DNA of 64,000 bases. It comes from DAOMOD01 sp035444205. GTDB taxonomy: Bacteria; Pseudomonadota; Gammaproteobacteria; Xanthomonadales; BPKI01. The translations under genes and the position numbers were made by a program. Position 1 is the stretch's first letter. Every line of letters begins with the position of its first letter. Under the pieces are notes generated by a model. That model was not told the origin of the DNA and did not search any database. It saw only the letters and a list, made by a program, of their open reading frames with translations. The stretch is from contig DAOMOD010000001.1 in the NCBI GenBank assembly GCA_035444205.1, forward strand, positions 5,378-69,377, given 5' to 3'. Shown piece after piece: positions 1-8,111 of this stretch.

Positions 1-141
1 TACATCCGCAACGTGCAGGGCGACTTCAACAACGGCATCTGGCTGGAGCTGGAGCTGAAGGGCCTGGGCAACCTGGGCCGCAAGGCCGGGCCCCTGCTGG
101 AGCGTGCTATCCTTGGCTACGGCAGTGCGTTCGACGACTGA
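1..141 (+). CDS. lptD: LPS-assembly outer-membrane protein LptD, C-terminal end (partial)
   Basis: An open frame enters from the left edge and gives the last 46 residues of a protein ending in FDD before a TGA at 139-141. The alternating hydrophobic/charged strand GIWLELELKGLG and an aromatic-poor final segment fit the end of an outer-membrane beta-barrel. The assignment rests mainly on context: surA follows 60 bases downstream and then pdxA, the conserved lptD-surA-pdxA order of gammaproteobacteria. LptD inserts lipopolysaccharide into the outer leaflet of the outer membrane, and SurA chaperones its folding, so the linkage makes functional sense. Only the tail is visible, so nothing can be said about the rest of the protein. 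Confidence 0.8.
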   Translation, partial: YIRNVQGDFNNGIWLELELKGLGNLGRKAGPLLERAILGYGSAFDD

Positions 142-201
142 ACCCTGCGCGCCCCGCTGTGTCGAAGGGGCGCAAATGCCCAACGATTCGAGACCACCCC
201 C

Positions 202-1497
202 ATGCTGAGATACTTCTGCGCTTTCGTCGCGGCCGCGTTCGCCGCATCCTCAGGTCCCACAGGTGCGCAGGCGCTGGTCAACGAGCCGCTCGAACGCATC
301 GTCGCCGTGGTCGACGAGGACGTGATCCTGCAAAGCGAACTCGACCGTGCCGTGACCAACATCCTGGCCCAGTACGCAGGCAGCCCGGAGCAGCTCCCGC
401 CGCGCCAGGTGCTGGAGCGCCAGGTGCTGGAGCGCCTGGTCCTGCTGCGCCTGCAGGTGGAGCGCGCCCAGGGGTCGGGCATTCGCGTCAGCGACAGCGA
501 AGTCGACCAGGCCGTGACCATGGTGGCGCAGCAGCATTCGCTCAGCCTGCCCCAGCTGCGCGCCTCGCTGGAAGCCGACGGCTTCGCCTGGGACGAGTTC
601 CGCAGCACCCTGCGCGAGGAAATCATGGTGCAGCGCCTGCGCGCACGCGTGGTGCAAAGCCGGGTGCAGGTGTCCGATACCGAAGTCGACATCCTGCTCG
701 CCAGCGACAGCCTGAAACGCGGCGAAGTGCGCCTGGCGCATATCCTCATCGGCGTCCCGGACGGTGCCGATGCCGAGACCATCCGAATCGGCCGCGAGAA
801 GGCCGAGGGCGTGCGCAAGCTGATCGATGACGGCATGGATTTCGCTGCCGCCGCCATCCGTTACTCCGATGGTCAGAACGCGCTGGACGGCGGCGATCTC
901 GGCTGGCGTCACTTCGACGAAGTGCCCAGGGTGTTCGCCGACCTGGTGCAGGGCATGCAGACGGGCGAGGTTTCGCAGCCCATGCGCGGCCCGTCCGGCT
1001 TTCATATCCTCAAGGTGGTGGATACCCGTGCGGAAGGTCGCCAGGTGGTGCGCGAGTACAAGGCCAGCCACATCCTGATTCGCGAGTCCGAACTGCAGAC
1101 CTCCACCCAGGCGCTGAACCGCATCCGCGACCTGCGTGCCCGTATCGTCGCCGGCGAGGATTTCCACACCGTGGCGCGTGAACATTCCGAAGACGATTCC
1201 AGCCGCAACCTGGGCGGCGATCTCGGCTGGTTCCAGGCCCAGTCCTTCGGTCCGCGCATCGCCGAGACCGTCACCGCCCTGCGCGATGGCGAGGTGAGCG
1301 AGCCGTTCCGTACCGACGTCGGCTGGCACATCATGGTGCGCGAGGGCGTACGCGACATGGACCGCACCGAGGACTACATGCGCATGAAGGCGCGCGAGAC
1401 CATCCGCAATCGCAAGGCCGAGGAAGAGTTCGAACTGTTCCTCAGGCAGTTGCGCGACGAGGCTTTCATCGAGACCCGTCTGGCCGGCGCAGGCTGA
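202..1497 (+). CDS. surA: Periplasmic chaperone/peptidyl-prolyl isomerase SurA
   Basis: 431 residues, the usual SurA size. The N-terminus is a short hydrophobic signal peptide (about residues 1-24, cleavage near GAQA). The SurA N-domain follows, beginning around ERIVAVVDEDVILQSELD. Two parvulin-type PPIase repeats come next: the first near residues 174-275 (GEVRLAHILIG), the second near 286-386 (YKASHILIRESE), each with the parvulin GGDLGW motif. In this family the protein escorts unfolded outer-membrane proteins such as LptD across the periplasm. It lies between lptD and pdxA with a 4-base gap to pdxA, so the two are probably co-transcribed. Confidence 0.97.
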   Translation: MLRYFCAFVAAAFAASSGPTGAQALVNEPLERIVAVVDEDVILQSELDRAVTNILAQYAGSPEQLPPRQVLERQVLERLVLLRLQVERAQGSGIRVSDSEVDQAVTMVAQQHSLSLPQLRASLEADGFAWDEFRSTLREEIMVQRLRARVVQSRVQVSDTEVDILLASDSLKRGEVRLAHILIGVPDGADAETIRIGREKAEGVRKLIDDGMDFAAAAIRYSDGQNALDGGDLGWRHFDEVPRVFADLVQGMQTGEVSQPMRGPSGFHILKVVDTRAEGRQVVREYKASHILIRESELQTSTQALNRIRDLRARIVAGEDFHTVAREHSEDDSSRNLGGDLGWFQAQSFGPRIAETVTALRDGEVSEPFRTDVGWHIMVREGVRDMDRTEDYMRMKARETIRNRKAEEEFELFLRQLRDEAFIETRLAGAG

Positions 1498-1501
1498 TGC
1501 C

Positions 1502-2482
1502 GTGAGCGATGCGCGCCTGGCGCTGACGCCGGGCGAGCCGGCGGGCATCGGACCGGATCTTGCGGTGATGCTGGCGCAGGCGCCACTGGTGGGCGCCGCC
1601 CTGGTCGCCGTCGCCGATCCCGACCTCCTTGCCGTGCGGGCATCCGCACTGGGCCTGCCGTGCCAGGCCATCGATGCCGCCGCCGTTCCGGTCGCGCCGG
1701 GCCAACTGTCCTGTCTGCCGGTACCGTTGGCGCGCGCGGCCGAGCCGGGGCGGCTCGATTCCGCCAATGCCCCCTACGTGCTCGACTGCCTGCGCATCGC
1801 CGCCGACGGCTGCCTGAGAGGGTGCTTTTCCGGCATGGTCACCGGACCGGTGCACAAGGGCATCATCAACGAGGCCGGCATCGTCTTCAGCGGGCACACC
1901 GAGTTCCTGGCCGAGCGCGCCGGCGTGGCGCAGGTGGTGATGATGCTGGTTGCGGGTGACCTGCGCGTGGCGCTTGCCACCACACACCTCCCGTTGGCGC
2001 ATGTGCCCGCAGCCATCACGCCTGCGTCGCTTGAGTCCACCCTGCGCATTCTGCATCGGGACCTGGTGCAGCGCTTCGACATCGCTGCCCCACGCATCGC
2101 CGTGCTGGGCCTCAATCCCCATGCCGGCGAGGGCGGCCATATCGGGCGTGAGGAGATCGATGTGATTGAACCGGTGCTCGCGCGCCTGCGCGGCGAGGGC
2201 ATGCAACTGGACGGACCGCTGGCCGCCGACACCGCCTTCGTGCCCGACCGCCTCAGGCATTTCGATGCGGTGCTGGCCATGTATCACGACCAGGGCCTGC
2301 CGGTGTTGAAGCACGCCGGCTTCGGTGAAGCGGTAAACATCACCCTGGGCCTGCCTTTCGTGCGCACCTCGGTCGACCACGGCGTGGCGCTGGACCAGGC
2401 CGGCAGCGGAGGGGCGCGCGATTCCAGCCTGCGCGCCGCGCTCGCCGCAGCCTTGGCCATGGTGGCTGCGCAGGGGCGTTAA
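1502..2482 (+). CDS. pdxA: 4-hydroxythreonine-4-phosphate dehydrogenase PdxA
   Basis: 326 residues from a GTG start 4 bases after the surA stop. PdxA oxidises 4-phospho-hydroxy-L-threonine with NAD in the DXP-dependent pyridoxal phosphate pathway, in the cytoplasm. Seen in the sequence are the N-terminal TPGEPAGIGPDL loop, the GHTEFLAE metal/substrate segment, LNPHAGEGGHIG and the MYHDQGLPVLK motif with His262 (a metal ligand in this family). Length and motifs are complete. In many relatives rsmA-apaG-apaH come next; here the run ends and REP repeats follow. Confidence 0.97.
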   Translation: MSDARLALTPGEPAGIGPDLAVMLAQAPLVGAALVAVADPDLLAVRASALGLPCQAIDAAAVPVAPGQLSCLPVPLARAAEPGRLDSANAPYVLDCLRIAADGCLRGCFSGMVTGPVHKGIINEAGIVFSGHTEFLAERAGVAQVVMMLVAGDLRVALATTHLPLAHVPAAITPASLESTLRILHRDLVQRFDIAAPRIAVLGLNPHAGEGGHIGREEIDVIEPVLARLRGEGMQLDGPLAADTAFVPDRLRHFDAVLAMYHDQGLPVLKHAGFGEAVNITLGLPFVRTSVDHGVALDQAGSGGARDSSLRAALAAALAMVAAQGR

Positions 2483-2518
2483 GGATCGGGGCGTCCGCTC
2501 GCTTTCTGGCCCCGCCGT

Positions 2519-2664
2519 GGTCGCGCACAAGGTGCGTTCCTACAGAAGCGCGCCCTGTAGGAGCGCACCTTGGGCGCGACCCGTCGTCTCGCGTTTCGCA
2601 GCCAAACCGTGCCCGCGCTCAGGGCGCTCCCACCATGGCGATGCTCCTGTAGGAGCGACGACAG
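2519..2664. repeat. GTAG-type REP palindromes (cluster)
   Basis: Three REP-like units lie after pdxA: an inverted copy at 2521-2543 ending in TTCCTAC, a direct copy beginning GTAGGAGCGCACC at 2557-2580, and a partial GTAGGAGCGAC at about 2650-2660. The consensus across the window is GTAGGAGC, a short stem (often CCACCTTGTGGG or GCACCTTGTGCG), then CGAC. GTAG-headed REPs of this type are known in pseudomonads and Xanthomonadales and are moved by RAYT (TnpA-REP) transposases; no RAYT gene is present here. Confidence 0.85.
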
Positions 2665-2677
2665 CCACGATTGGAGT

Positions 2678-2734
2678 CCGCAAAGGACGCAAAGAGATGC
2701 TCGGCATCTGATCTTTTCCTTGCGTCCTTTGCAG
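2678..2734. terminator. Long hairpin of GCAAAGGAC repeats, probable terminator
   Basis: A 13-bp perfect inverted repeat (GCAAAGGACGCAA at 2680-2692 and its complement at 2720-2732) encloses a second short hairpin (AGATGC-TCG-GCATCT, 2695-2709). The outer arm is a tandem 9-mer. Its place between the pdxA operon and the convergent gene at 2777 suits a bidirectional terminator. It is also the shortest possible member of the inverted short-repeat elements described elsewhere in this window. Confidence 0.5.
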
Positions 2735-2776
2735 ACAACCCGCTTGTCGCGCCTGCCACCCGCCAGAAATCAGACA

Positions 2777-3214
2777 TCAACGCCCGCGCATCGCCGCCTC
2801 GACCTGCGCCTTCGCCCATGCCATGCCGTCGTCCAGGGCATGGAAGACTTCCACCGGTATCACCTCGGCATAGCACCGGTACAGGATCGGCAGCATGATC
2901 GCGCGGCCCTCGACGTCCGGCCCGGCGACATAGCCGGCGGCGACGCGATGGTACGCGTCGCGCGTCCACAGCGCGCTCTTGCGAAGCATGTCGATGGCGT
3001 CCGGCGTGGAAATGATGCTGCGCGTGACCACGTTGACCGAGGCCCAGGGCCCGTCCTGCGCCAGTGCCGCGCCGAGCGACTGGAACTGCGGCACCAGCGA
3101 CTGGATGTGCTCGGCGTTGAACGGCCCCTCCGAGAACAACAGCAGTATCTGCCCGCGTCGCTCGAAGCGCGACGCGCCGTGCCCCGGGAACTTGGGCGGG
3201 TCTGGCGCTTTCAC
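2777..3214 (-). CDS. Conserved hypothetical cytoplasmic protein
   Basis: 145 residues from a GTG start at 3214, which gives a start at MKAPDPPKFPGHG; an in-frame ATG at 3244 would add ten residues, including a CxxC. No strong ribosome-binding site decides between them. The protein has no signal peptide or membrane segment. It reads as a small alpha/beta domain (GQILLLFSEGPFN, WASVNVV, ending in a helix), faintly like STAS/SpoIIAA-type folds, but I do not recognise a family and assign no function. The opposite strand and other frames are much less protein-like. It faces pdxA and is divergent from the membrane protein at 3341. Confidence 0.6.
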   Translation of the reverse strand: MKAPDPPKFPGHGASRFERRGQILLLFSEGPFNAEHIQSLVPQFQSLGAALAQDGPWASVNVVTRSIISTPDAIDMLRKSALWTRDAYHRVAAGYVAGPDVEGRAIMLPILYRCYAEVIPVEVFHALDDGMAWAKAQVEAAMRGR

Positions 3215-3340
3215 GTCGCCAGTATGGCAGAAGCCGCAGCGCATGCAGGCACCGGACGAGTCCTGCACTGCTATCCCGTTTCGCGCGCCCGTGTTGTACC
3301 TTGGCGGCCATTCCGCACCGGCCTCCGACGGAGGAACTGA

Positions 3341-3844
3341 ATGGATGAAGCGCTCTCGAGGTTCGTAACCGGCCTGGCCTGGACGCTGATCGCGTTCAGT
3401 GCGCTGGCGACGCTGATCCTGTCGCTCCAGGCAGCCGTGCTGTTCACCATGTTCGATGCCGAGGTGCTGCAGTACGTGCTCGACGACCTGGATCCCCCGC
3501 CGGCCCTTCCCGTCGACGGCGCCACCCTGCTGCGCGCGATGCATGCGTTCGTGCTGGCGATGCTGGGCGTGTGCGTGCTCACCCTGGTCGCCTCGATCGC
3601 CTTGCTGCGGCGGCAGGCATGGTCGCGCATGTTCTGGATCGTCATGTTCGCCTTCGGTGCCATCGTGCACGTCGTCGGCGCCATCGCGCCCTACCTGTCG
3701 GAACTGCCCTGGCAGACCAATTATGACGGCGTGCTGAAGTTCGCTTCCGCCGTGCTGGCGCTGATTCTCGCCGTGGGCTACGCCTGGCTGGCCAGGAAGC
3801 TGATGGAGCCTGCCGTCGTCGCCGAGTTTCGGCGCGCCCGCTGA
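3341..3844 (+). CDS. Hypothetical inner-membrane protein, four transmembrane segments
   Basis: 167 residues. Hydrophobic stretches sit near residues 10-38, 67-88, 95-115 and 130-150, separated by short polar loops, with a DDLDPPP loop between the first two and a basic C-terminus. The start ATG has GGAGGAACTGA just upstream, a good ribosome-binding site. I do not recognise a family. REP repeats follow directly. Confidence 0.75.
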   Translation: MDEALSRFVTGLAWTLIAFSALATLILSLQAAVLFTMFDAEVLQYVLDDLDPPPALPVDGATLLRAMHAFVLAMLGVCVLTLVASIALLRRQAWSRMFWIVMFAFGAIVHVVGAIAPYLSELPWQTNYDGVLKFASAVLALILAVGYAWLARKLMEPAVVAEFRRAR

Positions 3845-3910
3845 AGGGCGGCGGGTCCTCCGGCCCCGCCATGCAGGACGGCGCGTCGCCGCTGGCGCCG
3901 TGAATCGGGA

Positions 3911-4160
3911 CGGTCGCGCACAGGGTGCGCTCCTACAGGAGGCACATCTTCTGTAGGAGCCCACTGGTGGGCGACAGGGGCGTGCCGTCGAAGCGAGGGG
4001 ACGGTCGCGCACAAGGTGCGCTCCTACAGGGGCATGCCTTTCGTAGGTCCGGGGGAAGCCCGGCGCAGACGCGAAGCGGCCGAACCCACCTTGTGGGCGA
4101 CCGGCGCGCGCCATCCATGCGAGGTGATGATTGCGCACACGGTGCGTTCCTTCTACAGGG
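3911..4160. repeat. REP cluster filling the 3845-4199 intergenic region
   Basis: At least five REP-like units occur in alternating orientation: an inverted copy at about 3911-3935, a direct GTAGGAGCCCACTGGTGGGCGAC at 3953-3975, another inverted copy at 4003-4027, a diverged GTAGGTCCGGGGGAAGCCCGG from 4042, a CCACCTTGTGGGCGACC half at about 4086-4102, and a final diverged inverted copy near 4130-4157. The region between the membrane protein and fdhD holds nothing else that I can see. Confidence 0.8.
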
Positions 4161-4199
4161 GGTGCTGCCTACCTCGCGGCCGGCCAACCCGCACGCTGG

Positions 4200-4997
4200 C
4201 TACTCTGATCCAACCTCCAGGCCGGCCGCATGCGCATACACGCTGAGACCCTCCTCGCGCGCGAAGGCGATCAGGGTCAGGCCGGCCTGTTCGGCGAGGC
4301 GGATGGCGAGCGCGGTGGGGGCGGAGATGGCGGCGAGCACGGTGATGCCGGCTTCGGCCGCCTTGTGCACCACTTCGTAGGACGCACGCGAGGTGATCAG
4401 CAGAAAGCCCGCATCGACGCCCGCGCGCGCACGCGCGCCGATCACCTTGTCCAGCGCGTTGTGGCGGCCGACGTCCTCGCGCACGATCATGCCCTCGGCA
4501 TGGGCGAAGCCGGCTGCGTGCAGGCCATGGCACCGGTCGTTCAGCACCTGGCCTTTGCGCAGGGCCGCGAAGGCCTCGCGCAACGCGGCGACGGTCACCG
4601 GTGTGGCGGGCGGCACACGGCGTACCGGGCGGATGGCGGTGGCCAGCGCGTCGGCGCCGCACAGGCCGCAGCCGGCGCGGCCAGGGAGATTCCGCTGGCG
4701 CGCATCGAGGGCCTGGAAGCGCACATCGGGAATGCGCATGCGGATCTCGATGCCATCGCCGCCGTGGTGGATGTCGTGCAGATCCCATTCGCCGGGCGAG
4801 GCGACCACGCCCTCGGACAGCGAAAAGCCGAGCGCGAAATCCTTGAGATCGGCCGGCGTTGCCATCATCACCGCCAGCGAGCGGCCGTTGTAGACCATGG
4901 CCACCGGCGTCTCCTCGGCGACACAGTCGCGGCGCACCTCTCGGCCGGCGCGGTCGATGCGGATCGCGCCGACATCGTGCAGGGCGTCGGTGCTCAT
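4200..4997 (-). CDS. fdhD: Formate dehydrogenase accessory sulfurtransferase FdhD
   Basis: 265 residues, start ATG at 4997. FdhD carries sulfur from a cysteine desulfurase to the bis-MGD molybdenum cofactor, a step needed for active formate dehydrogenases. Visible motifs are VAMVYNGRSLAVMMATP, DFALGFSLSEG, the conserved pair CGLC (Cys110 and Cys113), GLHAAGFAH, REDVGRHNALDKVIG and SRASYEVVHKAA. The start overlaps the stop of the upstream oxidoreductase gene by 4 bases (ATGA), so the two are translationally coupled and this FdhD very probably serves that enzyme. Confidence 0.96.
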   Translation of the reverse strand: MSTDALHDVGAIRIDRAGREVRRDCVAEETPVAMVYNGRSLAVMMATPADLKDFALGFSLSEGVVASPGEWDLHDIHHGGDGIEIRMRIPDVRFQALDARQRNLPGRAGCGLCGADALATAIRPVRRVPPATPVTVAALREAFAALRKGQVLNDRCHGLHAAGFAHAEGMIVREDVGRHNALDKVIGARARAGVDAGFLLITSRASYEVVHKAAEAGITVLAAISAPTALAIRLAEQAGLTLIAFAREEGLSVYAHAAGLEVGSE

Positions 4998-7237
4998 GTC
5001 GGTCGCGGTTCCAGCCGCACCGGAACCGACTTCGAGGCCGGCGTACGCGCGCGTTCGGCATGGCTCGACAGCGGCACCAGCGCATTGGTCTCGGGGTAGT
5101 AGGCGGCCACGCAGCCAGCCGGAATCGCGTACTCGACCAGCACGAAGTCGTCCGCGCGCCGCTCGCCGTCGTGCCACACCGAGACGATGTCCACGCGCTG
5201 CCCGGCCTTGAGCCCAAGGCGATCGAGGTCGCTGCGCGCGATGAACAGCACGCGGCGCTCGCCGGATACGCCGCGGTAGCGGTCGCGCAGGCCGTACACG
5301 GTGGTGTTGTACTGATCGTGGCTGCGCACCGTGGTCAGCGTCAGCAGACCGGCCACGGGGTCGTTGCCGTCGCGCAGCGGATGGGCGATGAAACGCGCAC
5401 GCTGATTCGGCGTGCGCCACACCCGTTCGCGTGCCGGGTTGTACAGGTGGAAGCCGCCGGGCGTGCGCACGCGCACGTTGAAATCCTCGAAGCCGTCCAC
5501 CACCTCGGCGATGCGTTCGCGGATACGGTCGTAGTGCTCCACCAGCCAAAGCCAAGGCGTGCGGCTGGTGGGCAGGGTGGCGGCGGCCAGGCGCGCCACG
5601 ATCATCGGTTCCGACAGCAGCAGCGGCGAGGCCGGCGCGTTCATGCCGGACGACAGGTGCACCATGCTCATGGAGTCCTCCACCGTCACCGCCTGGCGCC
5701 CACCCGCCTGCACGTCGATCTCGGTGCGGCCGAGACAGGGCAGGATCAGCGCCTGCCGCCCGTGCACCAGGTGCGAGCGATTGAGCTTGGTGGCGACGTG
5801 CACGGTGAGTTCGCAGCGGCGCAGGGCCTGGTGCGTGCGGCGCGTGTCCGGCGTGGCCGCGGCGAAATTGCCGCCCATGGCGAAGAACACCCGCGCGCGA
5901 CCGTCCAGCATGGCCTCGATGGCGCCCACCGTATCGAAGCCGTCCCGCCGCGGCGGCTCGAAGCCGAAGGCGGTACCGAGGCGATCGAGAAAGACGGCCG
6001 GCGGCTTCTCCCAGATGCCCATGGTGCGGTCGCCCTGCACATTGGAATGCCCGCGCACCGGACAGGCGCCGGCGCCAGGGCGGCCGATGTTGCCGCGCAC
6101 CAGCAGCAGGTTAACCAGCATCTGGATGGTGGCCACCGAACGCCGGTGCTGGGTGATGCCCATGCCCCAGCAGAAGATCGTGGCCGGGCTGTCGATGTAG
6201 ACCTGCGCCGCCTCGTGCAGCTCGTCCTGGGTCAGCCCCGATTCCGCTTCGATGTCCGTCCACGACACGGCGCGAACGGCATCGCGCAGCGCGTCGAAAC
6301 CCTCGCTGTGCGCCGCGATGAAATCGCGGTCCTCGGCGCCCGCCTCCAGCACCGCCTTCAGCAGGCCGGTGACCGCGGCCAGATCGCCGCCCACCCGCGG
6401 TGTGTAGTAGTGACTGGCCAGGGGCACGCCGCGTCCGCTGAGAAGCTCCATGGCGTGCTTGGGGCTGGCGAAGCGTTCCAGTCCGCGCTCGCGCAGCGGA
6501 TTGAACGCCACGATGCGGCAGCCGCGCTTGGCCGCGTTGCGCAGTTCGCCCAGCATGCGCGGATGGTTGCTGCCCGGGTTCTGGCCGAAGATGAAGATCG
6601 CCTGCGCGTGCTCGAAATCATCCAGCGTCACCGTGCCCTTGCCCACGCCGATCTGCTCCGGCATCGCCGTGCTGGTCGGCTCGTGGCACATGTTCGAGCA
6701 GTCCGGCAGGTTGTTGGTGCCAAACTCGCGCACGAAAAGCTGGTACAGGAAGGCCGCCTCGTTGGAGGTGCGCCCGGAGGTGTAGAACAGCGCCTGGTCG
6801 GGATGATCGAGCGCGTGCAGCGCACCGGCGATACGCGCGAACGCCTCGTCCCAGGACAGCGGCTGGTAGCGATCCGAATCCGCATCGTAGGCCAGCGGCA
6901 CGGTCAGCCGGCCCTGATCCTCCAGATCGAAATCGTCCCAGCCGGCCAGCTCCGACACGGTGTGCGCGGCGAAGAACGCCGGCGTGACCCGCCGTGAAGT
7001 CGCCTCGGCTGCCACCGCCTTCACGCCGTTCTCGCAGAACTCGAAGGTGGAATGCGGATTGCGATCCGGCCAGGCGCAGCCTGGGCAGTCAAAGCCTTCC
7101 GGCTGGTTGGCGCGCATCAGGGTGCGAGCGCCCTTGCCGACGATGCCCTGCTCGCGCAGCGCACGGTAGGAACTCTTCAGCGCATCCAGGCCGCCTGCGG
7201 CCTTGCGGTATGGGTTGGGGTCGCTGCTCATCGACAT
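4994..7237 (-). CDS. FdhF/YdeP-type molybdopterin-dependent oxidoreductase
   Basis: About 747 residues if translation starts at the ATG at 7237 (an in-frame ATG at 7231 is equally possible). This matches the YdeP/HocA family of single-subunit molybdopterin proteins related to formate dehydrogenase alpha. The N-terminal CPGCAWPDRN and FCENGVKAVAAE segments, the SNMCHEPTS motif, FGQNPGSNHPRMLGEL, WGMGITQH and the C-terminal molydopterin-dinucleotide-binding domain (YNTTVYGLRDRYRG) are all present. The cluster cysteines are fewer than in classical formate dehydrogenases, as usual for YdeP. No beta or gamma subunit and no diaphorase gene is adjacent, only fdhD, so the electron acceptor and true substrate are unknown. 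The E. coli relative is linked to acid resistance rather than to proven formate oxidation. Confidence 0.9.
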   Translation of the reverse strand: MSMSSDPNPYRKAAGGLDALKSSYRALREQGIVGKGARTLMRANQPEGFDCPGCAWPDRNPHSTFEFCENGVKAVAAEATSRRVTPAFFAAHTVSELAGWDDFDLEDQGRLTVPLAYDADSDRYQPLSWDEAFARIAGALHALDHPDQALFYTSGRTSNEAAFLYQLFVREFGTNNLPDCSNMCHEPTSTAMPEQIGVGKGTVTLDDFEHAQAIFIFGQNPGSNHPRMLGELRNAAKRGCRIVAFNPLRERGLERFASPKHAMELLSGRGVPLASHYYTPRVGGDLAAVTGLLKAVLEAGAEDRDFIAAHSEGFDALRDAVRAVSWTDIEAESGLTQDELHEAAQVYIDSPATIFCWGMGITQHRRSVATIQMLVNLLLVRGNIGRPGAGACPVRGHSNVQGDRTMGIWEKPPAVFLDRLGTAFGFEPPRRDGFDTVGAIEAMLDGRARVFFAMGGNFAAATPDTRRTHQALRRCELTVHVATKLNRSHLVHGRQALILPCLGRTEIDVQAGGRQAVTVEDSMSMVHLSSGMNAPASPLLLSEPMIVARLAAATLPTSRTPWLWLVEHYDRIRERIAEVVDGFEDFNVRVRTPGGFHLYNPARERVWRTPNQRARFIAHPLRDGNDPVAGLLTLTTVRSHDQYNTTVYGLRDRYRGVSGERRVLFIARSDLDRLGLKAGQRVDIVSVWHDGERRADDFVLVEYAIPAGCVAAYYPETNALVPLSSHAERARTPASKSVPVRLEPRPT

Positions 7238-8111
7238 CGCCGGACCGGGGGACTTGATGCTACCACCGGGGGCCGGGGCGGCATGACGGGCTGCCAAGGG
7301 TTCGAGAGTGCGATGAGGGAACGAACTGCCATGCCAGGTCGTCCCTGAATTCAGCAAGAAAAGCGCTGGACGTACACACGGATTCTTTCGGCATCGAGGC
7401 TTCGCTCCGTCCGAACCCTCACCCCCAACCCCTCTCCCGGAGGGAGAGGGGAGTCGTTCGTTCGTTGACCGCTTCGCGTCCTGCACGGACTTCATCTCCA
7501 AGGCTCAACGCCGGGCTGCGCAGCGGACCGTACGCTGCGACCGGTGGTTCGGCGGTGCGCGAACCTGTTCAATGTTCAGTAGCTCGATCATTGACAATGA
7601 GGAACGGTCGAACTTGAATCCGCCGATACGTGGGCGTAGTCTCGGTCGCGGATGTGGGTGTCGGGATCGTGGCGGCAATGCTTGCGACCGACGCCCGGGG
7701 AGCGGGAGCCGTAGCGGTGGGCCGGGGGCCTTGCGTCGCTTGACGGGGGATGCCGGCGGCACGTGGATCGGGATTCCGTAGAACGGACGGACGGGACGCG
7801 CAGGGGCGCGTCGATGGATGGGGAGAGGGTCAGGATGTCGACATGGAGAATGTGCAGCGCCGCCGTTCGGGCCGGCGTATGCCCGTGCGCCATCGCCGAT
7901 GGCGTTGCGGCCCCGTTGCCTTGTTGTCCGGGTGCGCGTTGCAGCGCGCGCCGCGAAGCCTGTCGCGCTTCCCTTGTTCTTTCTTCCCCACTCGCCGCGT
8001 GGCGTGCCGCCCGTGCACGCGCTTGCGCAGGCGTTCGCCCTTGTCATCGGTCCGAGGCCGCCTCGATGCGGTCCGGAATCTCGTGCGCCACCAGCCAGGG
8101 AGCCTCAAGTC
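7238..8111. other. Long non-coding region between divergent oxidoreductase and LodA-type operons
   Basis: 874 bases with no convincing gene; frames here are rich in Arg, Pro and Ser and have no family likeness. Recognisable parts are a 10-bp perfect inverted repeat (CCCCTCTCCC 7429-7438 with its complement 7442-7451) of the dispersed CTCTCCC type, and a possible sigma70 promoter at 7614-7642. The rest shows no clear signal. It probably carries the control regions of both flanking operons and perhaps a long 5' leader for the lipoprotein gene at 8112. Confidence 0.6.
7614..7642 (+). promoter_or_regulatory. Candidate sigma70 promoter
   Basis: TTGAAT (7614-7619) and TAGTCT (7637-7642) are separated by 17 bases. 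If used, it would give a 5' leader of about 460 nt before the lipoprotein start at 8112. This is a match by eye only; TTGACA at 7591-7596 lacks a good -10 partner. Confidence 0.3.

Noticed and set aside
7505..8047. Minus-strand frame of about 180 residues in the leader
   Set aside because: Arg/Pro-rich composition, no ribosome-binding site and no family likeness; it looks like a GC-rich shadow frame.
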